A model generated the notes under the pieces. That model searched no databases. It saw only the letters and a list, made by a program, of their open reading frames with translations, and had not been told where the DNA came from. 64,000 nucleotides of DNA from positions 1,426,001 through 1,490,000 of the forward strand of contig JASVEC010000005.1 in assembly GCA_030770535.1 (NCBI GenBank). The letters run 5' to 3'. Of this stretch, positions 38,151 through 51,375 are shown piece after piece (the first letter of the stretch is position 1; every line of letters starts with the position of its first letter). Source of the DNA: Batkoa obscura (lineage: Eukaryota > Entomophthoromycota > Entomophthoromycetes > Entomophthorales > Batkoaceae). Both the position numbers and the translations under genes were made by a program.

Positions 38151-39384
38151 TATACTATAATATAATATATTGGTTTTTTAATCTTCATTATCGTTATTTC
38201 AATTTCTTTATGTATCTTTTGATTTTTGTTATTGCAAATAACTCTAGATTGATACCGTAAAGCTGTTCCATTGTTACAATAGCCTTGAACAACCAATGTA
38301 TCCTTGTAAGAACTAAAAACCTAACACAGTTCTATCAAATTCATAAACTCCAAAAATTATTTAATTTGAACTCTTTGATTCAATATACAGTTTTTAGAAT
38401 ATATGATATGAAGTTTCAAACAATTATTCAATTCAAATATCAATTATATCCTTAAATTGCTACTAAGCATTATCTTGTGAAACTTAAAGGCTATACTGTA
38501 TTGCTACTTTATACTTAAAGCTAAACTACAAAACTAATCTAATGGTCATGGCAATTAGGGGCTTTATCTAAGTTAAAAACGGTCAAAGTTAATAGAATTC
38601 TACATTTTAGTTTAAATTTATAAAATTTACACTATAAAAATTTTTGTTTCAATATTTCACTAGCTGGATTAGCTTGATATTGATTAAATAAAGAGTTATT
38701 TTTGTAGCATTTATACTTAGCTTATAATTTTAAAATAATCGAAAATGAAAGAAAATTTAAGGCTAGTAGATGTAAACGTTAAACCATTTACAAAACAAAA
38801 AAGCAAGTTGTATAAAAAAGCCAATAAAGTCAAAATTTCTGTAAATATTATTATGGAGTCACTCAAAGAGTAGTCTGAATTGAGTTACAACCGACAAGAG
38901 TAAACTTATCAGTTGCCTTACAAATTACACTAAATGCGTTAAAGCATTGCCCCTTGTACATCGTTTCAACTCGCAAGCAGATTACTTTTTGCACAAGGTT
39001 ATGTTAATAACACTGTCTCCTCTCGAGAGTCCAATTATAACAAGTTATAATTGTCGGCTTTTCTCAGACCTTCCCTTGGGACTTAATTGCAGGACTAAAT
39101 CCTGATCTAGTATACCCAAACATGTAAGCTTTTAAGTGACCCAAAGTTTAATAAGAGAGTGCTTGCCTTAAATAGTAACTTTGTGTGCAAATTTTCATTG
39201 TGGGATGCTTAGTCTCTATTCGTCACTGATTATGAGAAATTTCCCTAAAACGTCATCCTAAAAGCAACTTTTAATATTATTGGCTATAGGGCTATATTTA
39301 ACCAACCACAGCTTAACACTAAGTTTATAGTGTATCAGCTTATTAAACTAGGTATTACAGATTGTTTTTTAGTTATATAATAAA
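38151..39384. other. Intergenic region with possible decayed coding sequence
   Basis: Positions 38870-39310 are clearly less AT-rich than other intergenic DNA. Short readable stretches occur, for example LLSDPKFNKRVLALNSNF on the plus strand near 39132-39190, interrupted by stops. I cannot assign them to any family. No repeat ends are visible. Confidence 0.45.
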
Positions 39385-40470
39385 ATGGGAGAAAATCGTG
39401 AAATTGGATTATTAAATATAAGCGCACCAACACCAACGGAAGTCATTGTTCATCCATTAGTATTGCTTTCAGTAGTAGATCATTACAATCGTTCTGCTAA
39501 AAATACTCGCAAAAGAGTGGTTGGGATTTTATTAGGGCAGTTTGACGGTGGTCAAGTAAATGTAGCTAATTCATTTGCCGGTAAATTAAAAATATTGTTT
39601 TATTACTATGATTTGTTTATTTTTTAAATTAGTTCCATTTGAAGAGGATGAAAAAGATCCTTCAGTTTGGTTTTTAGACCATAATTATGTAGAAAATATG
39701 GACGCTATGTTTAGAAAAGTTAATGGTAATTTATTAAGTACCAACTGTTAAATGTTTTTCCTAAATATTTTATAGCTAAAGAAAAAATGATTGGATGGTA
39801 TCATACTGGACCTAAACTTCGTTCTTCTGATTTGATGATAAATGATTTATTTAAACGCTATACGAGTAACCCAGTATTAATCATTGTTGACGTAAAGCCT
39901 ACTACTGCAACTATACCTATTAATGCCTATTTTTCAGTTGAAGAAATTTTGCAAGTAAGCTTTTATTTAATACTTTCTTTTTAATTTTGACGATTTTAGG
40001 ATGGAAAATCAGCCAGTAAAACATTTACTCATATTCCTTCATCAATTGGTGCAGAAGAAGCAGAGGAAATAGGTGTAGAACATCTTCTACGTGATATTAA
40101 AGATAATGCAGTAGGATCTCTTTCAACTCGACTTACTGGACAAGTACGCTCTTTGCAAGGGCTTCACAATCGATTAACAGAGATTAGTAATTATATTAAA
40201 AGAGTCGAAGAAGGTGCACTTCCACCAAATCAAGCTATATTGACCAATTTACAAACTATTTTCTCTTTGCTTCCAAATATCGATCTTGGTGCAATCGCTA
40301 CTTCTATTACTAGAAAAACAAATGACCATGCTTTATTGATATATCTTGCTTCTTTGGTTCGTTCAATTATTGCTTTACATAATTTAATTGATAACAAGGT
40401 CCAAAATCATGCTTCTGAATTCGCAGAGCTAACTAACAATGAGGAAGTTGCTCCAGTTCAAGGACAATAA
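39385..40470 (+). CDS. RPN8: 26S proteasome regulatory subunit Rpn8 (PSMD7)
   Basis: This is a lid subunit of the 19S regulatory particle and the inactive MPN partner of the deubiquitinase Rpn11. Four exons (39385-39580, 39633-39725, 39776-39954, 40000-40470; introns 52, 50 and 45 nt) give 312 residues. The MPN domain starts [19 protein letters not shown] and continues [38 protein letters not shown] is the family block where the JAMM metal ligands are missing (HTGP rather than HxHP), as in all Rpn8 proteins. The C-terminal helices that bind Rpn11 follow ([20 protein letters not shown], then [11 protein letters not shown]). The length is close to yeast and human orthologues, whose long charged tails are mostly absent here. 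Confidence 0.96.
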
Positions 40471-40963
40471 AGGATGATTTAATGTTTATAAAGTGGATTT
40501 GTAAAGTGGATTTCTAGCCTTTGTAAGAATTAAATTTAGAAAGTAGTCATAAAGATGTTTATTTTAAAATTAATATAGAAGTGGTTTTTCAAAAGTATTT
40601 TCTATTTTTTAAGTAGTTTGATATTAATGTCATGCGTTATGCTAATTTTTTTAACCATATTGATAGAATAATTTAAAACAAGTGTTTGTAGCATCTATTG
40701 TAACTGCTAATTGTCATAAAAAGAGTTTGAATAATTGATCCAATATTAAGGATTACTTACACTGGTCTTTTTCTCCACATTAATATACTAACTATGTAAC
40801 TCAAAAATTACAACGCTAGGTAAGTGAGGTTTGATTATTTTAATTGTTGATAGTGTATTTTGTTATATAGCTTTTCAAAAATTAAAATTAAAAATAGTCT
40901 TTAGATATTATCATTAAATATATTTATAGTTTATTTAAAATAAATAAAAGTAATTCTTACTTA
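40471..40963. other. Convergent spacer
   Basis: This spacer lies between the 3' ends of RPN8 and the kinetochore-like gene. I see nothing in it beyond AT-rich untranslated sequence. Confidence 0.55.
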
Positions 40964-42105
40964 TTAGTTACTATCTTCTTTAGCTTCAGAATCAACATCA
41001 ATATTTGTACCACTAAATGACAGACTTCGTCTTCTTAATCTAGTATTTAGCTTGTGAAGGTAGCGGGTTGAAAGGGCAGGGGCTACAGAACCAGTAACCT
41101 CCATTTTAGTTTCTTCCAAATCCTGCATTTTTTTAAAATCAATTGCTTCAATATCCATATAAGGGTCCTCAAAAGTAACGATATCAGCCTTTGGATTATA
41201 ATATTCTCTTAATTCTTCAGGTTCAAGCTGTGAATAGTTTTCCATACGTTTACGTAACTCATTACTATGTCGTATATCTTTAAGGGTTTGTACTGTATCT
41301 GTTAAATTCTTTTTTGTTTCTGGTATGCTCTTTTAAGAAGATTTATATTATGCAAAATATTACTATAATTTAATTTACCTCATATAGCTTTTCCATTTTA
41401 ACTCTTATCTTTTTAATTGTTTCTTTAGTTCGTTCATTTATTACAATAGGTGCTATAATTGAAAATAAATAACGAATATCAATAATAATATAAACAATAC
41501 CCATTTGATCTAAACCTTTTATTGAAGGTATATTTCTAACTTCAGGCAAAGCTTCTAAAGGATTTAACTCACGAACCTCTTTAACTTCCAACGTCAACAA
41601 TTTCTTAACATTCTGCTCAAACTGTTGAGAAATACTTTTACGTTTAGAACAAACTTTAGCTAACAACATATCCCTTTTAAATTGTAATCTTTCAACTTCA
41701 TTTTGAAGCTCTTCGTCAAATGGTTCATACCCTAAAGCAGAATAAAGTTACTATTCAAAAATTATAAAAAAATAGAATTACTGTCCGCTCCAATCTTATT
41801 TCTATCGAATTCCATACCGTTTACTAATATATTTTTACCACATGACTCTATTACTGCTGATGTCCACTACAGTATATCATCATTAACAAAATTATTTTGG
41901 CTTTTATTTGACTCACCTTTTTTAATAATTTACAACTAACCCCATAATCCAGATCATTTTCTTTTGCGTCTGGTAATTCTTCTTTTACCAACTCAATTGT
42001 TTTTCGATGTAAATTACCAAGTATATAATTGATATCATTATAACTTTCTATGGGTATTTTGGGTATTTCATTCTCTTTTTCTTTTTTGTTAACAGTAAGG
42101 CTCAT
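40964..42105 (-). CDS. Mis14/Nsl1-like kinetochore protein
   Basis: Four exons on the minus strand (41917-42105, 41782-41866, 41379-41731, 40964-41329; introns 49-50 nt) give 330 residues. The segment after intron 2, RYEPFDEELQNEVERLQFKR followed by a coiled coil (RDMLLAKVCSKRKSISQQF), resembles the YEPFDxxL...VxxLxxxxxxLxxxxxxxR block of Mis14/Nsl1. Nsl1 is a subunit of the Mis12 complex that links centromeric chromatin to Ndc80. The upstream part (YNDINYILGNLHRKTIELV) is helical. The C terminus is acidic and then basic (LNTRLRRRSLSFSG), which might contact Ndc80/Spc105. The call rests on one motif and the coiled-coil pattern. The protein is longer than S. pombe Mis14, and another coiled-coil protein is possible. 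Confidence 0.6.
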
Positions 42106-42583
42106 TTTAGTAGATTGAAATTTTATTTAAAAAAAGATGCTTTTATACTCTTTGTTCTTTTTAGTTTTTATAGTTTTAATAGGCTGAGACTAGATTTAAA
42201 ATTTAAGACTAAAAAGTCAAATTATCAAAGTTATAGACATAGTTACTTATTGAAAATAAGGGTGTTAAAAATTTATAAATACTTTATATAATAAAAGCTA
42301 TACTACTAAAATTTTTAAGTTAATTTAAAATCAAGTCTATAGATAAAGGTATTTAATGTATGCTATAAAGTTTTAAACTCATTTAACTTCCGCAATATAG
42401 CTTCTGACAATTTAAGCAAAATACAGTAGAATCTAACAGTGTCATTCTATGGCATAATATATAGTAGTTAACAAAAACAAAAATAAACAAAAAAGATTTA
42501 TTTAAAGTATCAACAATTTGATAAAAAGCATTACAAAGTAAATAATTAATAAGTATTAAAAACATACAGATAACCAAAAATCA
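42106..42583. other. Intergenic spacer
   Basis: This spacer is upstream of the kinetochore-like gene and downstream of the small zinc-protein gene. The open frame at 42383-42577 (minus) is hydrophobic, low in complexity and not called. Confidence 0.5.
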
Positions 42584-42862
42584 CTAATAAGAAACATGAA
42601 ACGAAGTTTTACAACCTTCAGCATATTCATCTTCCCTACCACAACAATCCCAAAATTTAGCTTCCCAATCCTTCATTTCATCTAACTTACTATCGTCAAT
42701 TTCATATACGTAATGGTCTGCAGGATGGGGCCTACAAACGAATAAGTCACTATGAAATTGACAAGAATCGGGTTTGTTTTCTTCTTGGTTATATTCGATA
42801 TGACACCTTTTACACAACATTTTGATAAAATATTGTAAAACCTTTACATCGCGTGATGTCAT
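42584..42862 (-). CDS. Small zinc-binding protein, CHORD-like
   Basis: This is a 92-residue intronless frame with an ordered Cys/His pattern. It has CKRC (17, 20), CQFH (34, 37), then FWDCCGREDEYAEGC and a final SFH. The order CxxC...CxxH...WxCC...GC...H is that of CHORD-type zinc modules (as in Rar1/CHORDC1), here alone in a very short protein. I do not know a named function. It probably binds two zinc ions and may act as a protein-interaction module. The start is the first ATG of the frame. The Cys/His spacing makes a chance frame unlikely. Confidence 0.7.
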   Translation of the reverse strand: MTSRDVKVLQYFIKMLCKRCHIEYNQEENKPDSCQFHSDLFVCRPHPADHYVYEIDDSKLDEMKDWEAKFWDCCGREDEYAEGCKTSFHVSY

Positions 42863-43068
42863 TAGTTTATTTTAGGCTTTTGCTTATGCCTTTTGAGAAA
42901 ATCCCATAGATTCAATTCTACGATTTGATTTGACCATCTTTAACAAATGGTGAAGAATTCTAAAATACAATTGATAACGATTATTGGCTAACACAACAAC
43001 TAAGAGCTATAACATCAATCAAAGATTTCAAATAAAAGTTTAATTTTTATAAATTTACTAAAATCAAA

Positions 43069-43519
43069 ATGTCATTTGTACGTTCACTCAAAGCTATTAG
43101 CCAAAGAATTAGCGTAACTAAAGTAGCCAATTTAAAAAGAGCTAATTTCAAAGTTTATAATCCAACAAGATTAACTCCAGTTAGTTTAAGAGCTTATAGT
43201 ACTGATGCTGGTTTAAGCACTAACGATATTCAGAGCCGTATTTTTAAAGTGTTAGAAAGTTATGAAAAGATCGATGCTAAAAGTGTAAGTTATTATTTCA
43301 TCTTTTTGTACTGTAAGAACTAATATTTATGAATTTTTTTAGATTACACCTGAAGCTCATTTCACTAAAGATCTTAAATTAGATAGTTTAGATAATGTTG
43401 AAGTTGTTATGGCTATTGAAGAGGAGTTTTCTATTGAAATTCCAGACCATGATGCTGATGAAATTAGATCCGTTCAAGACGCTATCAAATATGTTTCTTC
43501 TCGTAAAGATGCCCAATAA
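43069..43519 (+). CDS. ACP1: Mitochondrial acyl carrier protein
   Basis: This acyl carrier protein serves mitochondrial type II fatty-acid synthesis, supplies octanoyl chains for lipoate, and is bound by LYR proteins in complex I and iron-sulfur assembly. Two exons, 43069-43284 and 43343-43519 (58-nt intron), give 130 residues. The N terminus is a basic presequence rich in Arg/Ser ([18 protein letters not shown]) ending near LRAYSTDAG. The phosphopantetheine site is S87 in [18 protein letters not shown], the canonical D-S-L motif. The C-terminal [15 protein letters not shown] and SVQDAIKYV complete the four-helix fold. The length and presequence are normal. Confidence 0.96.
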
Positions 43520-44554
43520 TTTTTTCAAGAATATAAAGTAAAAAATAAGTTAAAATATGGAATTGACTATTTTAAGTTGGTAATTTTCTTAAATATTGAT
43601 TCTTTATAAATATTAAATATAATTGTTAAATACTTCTATTATATTAATATTGAAAGTAGAATCATTGATAAATTTTATTAATGCCATGTTTTTGATGCAT
43701 TTGAATAACTTTTTAACTTAATTTTAGCATAAGTTTTTAGCGTAATATATATTAGTTATTGAAGTTTTAAATATAAAAATACTAGATCCTGAACAAATAA
43801 TATAGGGATAGTCATATATGGCTAAAGAGGAGAATTCAAACTATTATCTACTTTGCTTTGATATAGAATCTCATACAGGAATGTGGCTCTCATTAAACTA
43901 TTTTGTTTACTTTTCAGGCTGCTTAAAAGCTATAAATACTTTATTGAGAATTGAGCAAAAAAAAACGCCTATATTTAGTTCAAAATGTTTTAAATAATAG
44001 ACATCTTGAATACTAAAACATAGCCCTGGCTTGTTTTTAAACATAAAAAAATCTTGTAAACCAAAATAGTGATTATGAAGCATTTAAATATATTATATAA
44101 ATGAAAATTTTGTTTTTAAAAATAAATACAATATTATTTCAAATGTATACATTATGTGGATAATACCCTTCTATTACTCCTTGACAAAATAATCCCATAA
44201 TTAGTCTATGCTTATTCCATCCGCCTTTATATTGAACCCTACCTATATGATTGGTAGACGACGAAGCGTTATAGCTGTTTTATTGGTCCTGATTAAAGTA
44301 TCGAAATTCCACGATGATTTTTTAGATTTAATCAAATCAATTTTTAAAATCAAAAAAATGGAGCTGATTTAATCAGCCAATCAACGTTGACTTTAAATTT
44401 AACATTCGTTCAATCCTAAAAGATAGCAATCAAAGATAATCTAATTAATTTTAGCATCGAAACTTTAGTTCAAAGTAATTAAAAGTAAATTAAATATTAT
44501 AATATTCAATATCAATAAATTAATAGTTTGTTAAAGAAAATTAAAGCCAATAAA
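43520..44554. other. Intergenic region, gene-free
   Basis: Nothing recognised. The right end is the 5' flank of the Rieske gene. Confidence 0.5.
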
Positions 44555-45462
44555 ATGACTGCCAACTCATTATTTTCAAAGCTTTCTACCAACTTGGTTA
44601 ACAGCACTGTTCATACTTCTCCATTAACCAAAAGTGCTTGGTCTAAAAAGGCGACGCAACTAGTTCCAAGTTTAGGTAAAACTTCATTAAATGCTAAGGA
44701 ATGGGGTTATAATAACTCTACAAATACCAATGGAGATGTAGTCAACAAATATTATACTGGTACATTTCACTACATTACAATAATTAAAAACAAGAAAATG
44801 AAGATAAAAATTATAGACAAAAATACTAATTTCAATTTTTTTTAGCTTCCACTAACTTTGTCAACCAAAGAAGATTATTTTCTACTGCCCCAGTTGTTGC
44901 TCAAGATACTACTAAAATCCCTAACTTTGATGATTATCGTAATTTCTCTGGGGACTTTGCTAACCGTACCTTTAGCTATTTTATGGTAGGAAGTACTGGT
45001 GTATTAGCTGCTGCTGCTGCTAAAAATACTGTTCAAGACTTCTTAGCAAATATGGCTGCTTCAGCTGATGTGTTAGCTTTAGCTAAAGTTGAAATTGATA
45101 TGAACGCTATCCCAGAAGGTAAAAATTTGGTAATTAAATGGCGTGGTAAACCAGTCTTCATTCGTCATCGTACTGCTGATGAAATTGAAGATGCTAATAA
45201 TATTGATGTCTCTACTTTACGTGATCCTCAATCGGATGCTGATCGTGCTAAACGTCCAGAATGGTTAGTTATGTTAGGTATCTGTACTCATTTAGGATGT
45301 GTACCATTAGGTGAAGCTGGTGATTTTGGTGGATGGTATTGCCCTTGTCATGGTTCTCATTATGATATTTCTGGACGTATTCGTCAAGGTCCTGCCCCAT
45401 TAAATTTAGAAATTCCAGAGTATAATTTCAATGATGCTGAGGGCAAACTCATTATTGGTTAA
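44555..45462 (+). CDS. RIP1: Rieske iron-sulfur subunit of the cytochrome bc1 complex
   Basis: This is the 2Fe-2S subunit of respiratory complex III in the mitochondrial inner membrane, passing electrons from ubiquinol to cytochrome c1. Two exons, 44555-44759 and 44846-45462 (86-nt intron, the longest in the window), give 273 residues. A long presequence precedes QRRLFSTAP. A single membrane helix (SYFMVGSTGVLAAAAAK) is followed by the flexible hinge and the soluble head. Cluster ligands are C215 and H217 (CTHLGC) and C234 and H237 (CPCHGSH), with C220-C236 as the stabilising disulfide. The ATG at 44555 is chosen because it opens a typical presequence. The reading frame extends further upstream without an ATG. 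Confidence 0.96.
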
Positions 45463-46105
45463 ATTGGAGCTTACAATAAAAGCTTAGGATAGGTAATTTA
45501 ATATTATGTTTAATATTTATATATAATTAAGCTCAATGTTTTTTTATTTAGTTTTAAAATTTATTAGATTTACCTTTTAATCAACAAGATTTTTTTATTA
45601 AAAATTTTTAAATCGAACTTTATTTTTTTTATCATAATTAATTTTACTCAATGTTTTATTTTGTTATTTGAATTTTTAAAATAATTTATTTTTATATAAT
45701 ATGACAAAATACCATTTTGAAATAAAATATATATCACTACTATTTTATATGATACATCAAATAGCTATTTATCTAATAATAATAATAATTTAAATTAAGA
45801 TTTTGTAGTGAAATTTACTGTATTATATTTTCTATTAGTTATAAATAAACTATAGCCTATTAGCATATGTCATCTATTTAATTACAGGAGTAAATAAAAT
45901 ATTTATAAAAAGACAATATATTAAACTTTTATTAACATTATTAATTTTATTTGTTGATAAAAAATTATATTGAATAATTTACCTAACTAAACCAATTTTA
46001 AAACATTTTAAAATCCAAAATTCTTTTGCATAATCAAAAACTCAAAAATAAAATAAAAAAATTCAAAAAGACTCAGATCCATTTTTAATCTACTTAACAA
46101 AAAAA
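45463..46105. other. Very AT-rich intergenic region
   Basis: Extremely AT-rich, with long A and T runs. No gene or repeat is recognised. Confidence 0.55.
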
Positions 46106-47927
<1,822 letters not shown>

Positions 47928-48404
47928 ATCAAAATTGATGTTTAGTAAAAATATTATAATAATAGAAGCTATTATACTCTTTTTTTAAATATTATATTTA
48001 TTTATTTTTTATGTTTATACTATTTTAAATAAGATCTATAATTTAATATATAAATATCCTTTTTGGGTTTATTTATATGGGGATGTATTTTTTTGTTTAA
48101 GAATTTCACTAACAATCTTCCCACTCAAATAGTGCTTAAAAAATGGAAAAAGTGATGAAACCAAAAAAAACATCCTCATATGCTAATTTTTTTATAAACT
48201 CCGAAAAAACTATTAGTCAAACATTGAAACAAAGACACCCCATATGTATTATAGTGTTTAACAGCATGCTAAGTCATCTCCTCCTAATCAAAAAATGCAT
48301 TAAAAGAAAAAGTATAAAAAAGAAATAAAGTAATAAAGTAATATAAATAACAATTTTAAAGTCTTGATGTTTTTAAATTATACAAATATAAACTTTATTA
48401 AAGT
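47928..48404. other. Convergent spacer with MITE
   Basis: This spacer lies between the 3' ends of RVB2 and NDK. It has one near-consensus MITE at 48075-48181 and no gene. Confidence 0.6.
48075..48181 (-). mobile_element. MITE, TGGGGATG family
   Basis: The ends are ATATGGGGATGT and ACATCCTCATAT, with the complete minus-orientation interior. Confidence 0.95.
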
Positions 48405-48851
48405 TTACTCGTAGACGAGTTTGGCCAATGGAGATTGGTAGCTGGCAACACCATTGGGAAACCAGAGAGCAATTTCTTTTTGGGCAGATTCGACAGAGTC
48501 AGAACCGTGGCAAATGTTTCTTCCTACATCAATAGCATAGTCACCACGGATGGTACCTGGGGCAGAAGCGAATGGGTTAGTTTCACCTAACATGACACGA
48601 CCGGTCTTAACAACATTTTTACCGGACCAAACCATACCAACAACTGGGCCACTAAGCATATAATCAATTAAAGATGGGAAGAATGGCTTGGAAGATAAAT
48701 CAGAATAATGGTTTTCTAAATGTTGACGGGTTGGGGTCAATAATTGAAGAGCTAATAATTGGAAACCACGGTTTTCAAAACGTTTAATGATTTCACCAAC
48801 GAGACCACGTTGGACACCATCGGGCTTGACCATAATATAAGTTTGTTCCAT
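48405..48851 (-). CDS. NDK1: Nucleoside diphosphate kinase
   Basis: This enzyme transfers the gamma phosphate from ATP to other nucleoside diphosphates through a phosphohistidine. The gene is intronless and encodes 148 residues, the standard single-domain length. It starts [20 protein letters not shown]. The catalytic histidine is H115 in [14 protein letters not shown]. The nucleotide-binding blocks [18 protein letters not shown] and the C-terminal LAKLVYE are typical. It is a cytosolic form without presequence. Codon use is enriched in C-ending codons like RPS0, which suggests high expression. Confidence 0.97.
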   Translation of the reverse strand: MEQTYIMVKPDGVQRGLVGEIIKRFENRGFQLLALQLLTPTRQHLENHYSDLSSKPFFPSLIDYMLSGPVVGMVWSGKNVVKTGRVMLGETNPFASAPGTIRGDYAIDVGRNICHGSDSVESAQKEIALWFPNGVASYQSPLAKLVYE

Positions 48852-49071
48852 TTTTGCTAGATGTTATTTAAGTTTGAGAAACTTTGTTTTTATAAATTGG
48901 GTTGGGCAGTTTTTATAGGTTTATTGACAGATAACGTAAGCTGGTTTAGTTTTGATCCTAAATTGTACGCTTTTATGGGAGATTTGAATTTATTAAGAAA
49001 ATTTTAAATTTAGTAAATGTCAAAAATAATCGTAATTCTATTCTTTAGTTTTAAAATTAAATTTTGAAATA

Positions 49072-50231
49072 ATGAGTAATAATAATAATGAAATTGAATA
49101 TATTAGTGATGATAGTATGGACGAAGGATTATTAAAAGTCATTCAAGAAATTGAAAATAAAGAGAAACGAAAACAAATTAAACAAAATCGATTATCAGTC
49201 ACTAATTTAGTACAAATGGAATGGTGTGAGTGTCAATATAATTATATTAATTTATATGGAAAACCAAAACCAAATAAAATAATGGAAGAAGGAAGTAAAA
49301 GACATTTAGAATTAGAATTACAAATTCATGATATTTTACCGATTGAAGTAGATACCTATGTAGATAGACAAGCACTTAAACTAGTCGATTGTATCCTTAG
49401 GATTCAAACTTTATTGAATAAAAGTAAATCTACTATATAAAAGATTATAACATTATACTAATTATTTTAATAAACTGAATAGAAATTTGTAGAGAATTAC
49501 CGATATACGGGTTTATAAGAAAGAGCGATAGTGAAAAAATAAAGTTTATTGTTGGGGTTATTGATGTAATAGAAAAAGAAAAGGATAGTATTAAAATATT
49601 TGAGACTAAGACAAGGTATAGTTTAAAATTACCCAAAGAAGGCCAAAGTAGAAACCATAAATATCAATTAATGATTTATAAAAGAATGTTAGATAAAATG
49701 ATAGAATATAGTAAGAAAATGATGAACATGAATGAAAATGAAGGACAGAATAATGATAATGTTAATAGTGAAGATGCTAAAGATACTTTCTTTTTTGACA
49801 TTGATAGTTATTTCAAATTCAAAAATTGCAATCAAGATTCAATACCATCCAAAAATTTTATTAACAAATTGATCAAAAACAACATAGCTAAATTAATATT
49901 TAAGGATATTCAAACACTTGAAACAGCAACATTAAAGCAATTATTTTTAATAATGTTAAGTTATTTCGCCAAGTTACCAACAACTTCTAATTTATTGACA
50001 ATTAAATATGAAAAACAAAGTAGCAATAAAAGTATTGGAGAAACAGAGTTTCAATTTGATAATAATTTAACAGAAACTAAAATTCAAGATACTTTTAATT
50101 ATTTATTTAAAAAGAGAAGTCCAATCGGTGTTACTGATATTGAAGAAGCGGGTTATAAATGTAGTAATTGTCAGTTTTCTAATATTTGTGAATGGAGAGA
50201 GAAAATGGCTAATTCTTTAATTAAAATTTAA
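49072..50231 (+). CDS. EXO5: Exonuclease V, iron-sulfur PD-(D/E)XK nuclease
   Basis: This is a single-stranded DNA exonuclease of the Exo5/Dem1 family, acting in mitochondrial DNA maintenance in budding yeast and nuclear repair elsewhere. Two exons, 49072-49423 and 49483-50231 (59-nt intron), give 366 residues. The nuclease core is visible as D145 (GVID) and E158-x-K160 (FETKTR), followed by the family's YQLMIYKRML helix. The 4Fe-4S ligands are a Cys in WCECQYNY (C52 or C54) and the C-terminal C344, C347 and C353 (CSNCQFSNIC). RELPIYGF matches the family block before the nuclease strand. I see no clear mitochondrial presequence: the N terminus is acidic (NNNNEIEYISDDSMDE), favouring a nuclear/cytosolic form. 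Confidence 0.92.
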
Positions 50232-50556
50232 GATTTTGGTATTTTGTAGATATTGACTATTGAACATTTTATTTATATGTATTTATTTATTTCGATTAAA
50301 ATTGAATAAAAATCAGGAATTGTTTTTTTAATATTCTTTACTGTTATTCTTTAGTATTTTTGGTATTTTAATACAGGATATTTTACTTTATTAATATTGT
50401 TATATATATACAGGCTTTAGTAATAATAAAAGACTCAAAAAAATGACATACAAAATTAAATAAAAAAATTATTGTTCTAATTTAATCCTTTTAATTTAAC
50501 ATGGGAGTGTTTTTTACCAATTGTCCATTTCTGTTATTTTTTCTTGAACTTTAAAA

Positions 50557-50662
50557 ATTGGAGATGTGTTTTTTTGTTTGAGAATTTTACTAACAATTTT
50601 TCCGCTCAAATAGCGCTTAAAAGATGGAAAAAATAATGAAACCAAAAAAAATATCCCCATAT
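50557..50662 (-). mobile_element. MITE, TGGGGATG family
   Basis: The left end is degraded (AATTGGAGATGT) and the right end is clean (ATATCCCCATAT). The interior is full. Confidence 0.9.
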
Positions 50663-50755
50663 GTCCTTTTTGTTCAAGGATTTTATTATAGTTTGTTCAC
50701 TCAACAGCGCTTAAAAAATGCACAAAATAATGAAACAAATGCATGCTTACATGTT
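50663..50755 (-). mobile_element. MITE, diverged copy lacking ends
   Basis: TTTTTGTTCAAGGATTTTA, CACTCAACAGCGCTTAAAAA and ATAATGAAACAAATGCATG follow the minus-orientation interior of the family. The left terminus is missing where the neighbouring copy begins. Confidence 0.7.
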
Positions 50756-50852
50756 TTTGACAAGCTAAATTTAATTCAAACTAGATTTTTTTTAAAAATA
50801 ACTCAAGTATAATAAAAGTAATGATAATACTAAAGAGAGGTAAAAGTCAATA

Positions 50853-50878
50853 ATTGGAGATTGGATTGGATTGGATTA
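50853..50878. repeat. ATTGG microsatellite
   Basis: A short run of ATTGG/ATTGGAG units. Confidence 0.75.
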
Positions 50879-50992
50879 ATTTGATTTATAAATAGATATA
50901 ATAATAAATAATCATTATATTTAATGAAAAAGTAATAGTTTCAATTATTACTAAAGAATTTACCATCTAATTTATGAAAATAAACGCAAGCT

Positions 50993-51099
50993 ATATGGGG
51001 GTGTTTTTTTTGACTTCATTATTTTTTCCATCTTTTAAGCGCTATTTGAGCGGAAAAATTGTTAGTAAAATTCTTAAACACAAAAATACATCCCCATAT
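50993..51099 (+). mobile_element. MITE, TGGGGATG family
   Basis: The ends are ATATGGGGGTGT and ACATCCCCATAT, with a full interior. It lies about 280 bp upstream of the first tyrosinase start. Confidence 0.95.
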
Positions 51100-51306
51100 T
51101 ATTGATACTGTTAATTTAGTAATTGGAGGTAAAAAAAATCAATACATAATTAAATCTCTCAATTCACATACTAAGCTAAGATAAATAAATAGTAATATCG
51201 CAATTAACTAAGGGATATATATTAAGGTTATAGCCTTGGCTATGCAAAGGAGAGGATGGCTCTTAACTTCTAAAAATGCAAATTTATTTTTAGTTCAATA
51301 GATGGC

Positions 51307-51316
51307 TATATAAATA
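51307..51316 (+). promoter_or_regulatory. TATA box of tyrosinase 1
   Basis: TATATAAATA lies 60-69 nt upstream of the ATG. The same element (TATATAAATAAA) lies about 55-66 nt upstream of tyrosinase 2. Confidence 0.6.
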
Positions 51317-51375
51317 AAAGCTACTTTACTACTTACAGCTTTATCTTATTTTTTATTTAATTTACTATTAATCTA

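Larger units (their letters stand above)
50232..51375. other. Intergenic region with MITE cluster
   Basis: No gene. It contains one good MITE (50557-50662), a diverged copy abutting it (50663-50755), a further arm-like relic at about 50501-50550, another good copy at 50993-51099, an ATTGG microsatellite at 50853-50878 and the tyrosinase promoter. Confidence 0.6.

Noticed and set aside
38870-39310. Retroelement remnant
   Set aside because: I looked for reverse-transcriptase, integrase and protease motifs and long terminal repeats and saw none, so I report it only as unidentified decayed sequence.
44528-44554. Upstream extension of the Rieske frame
   Set aside because: The frame is open here but has no ATG. 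The first ATG is at 44555 and gives a normal presequence.
48143-48328. 61-codon frame starting inside a MITE
   Set aside because: The start and first third derive from the MITE. No homology or context supports a gene.
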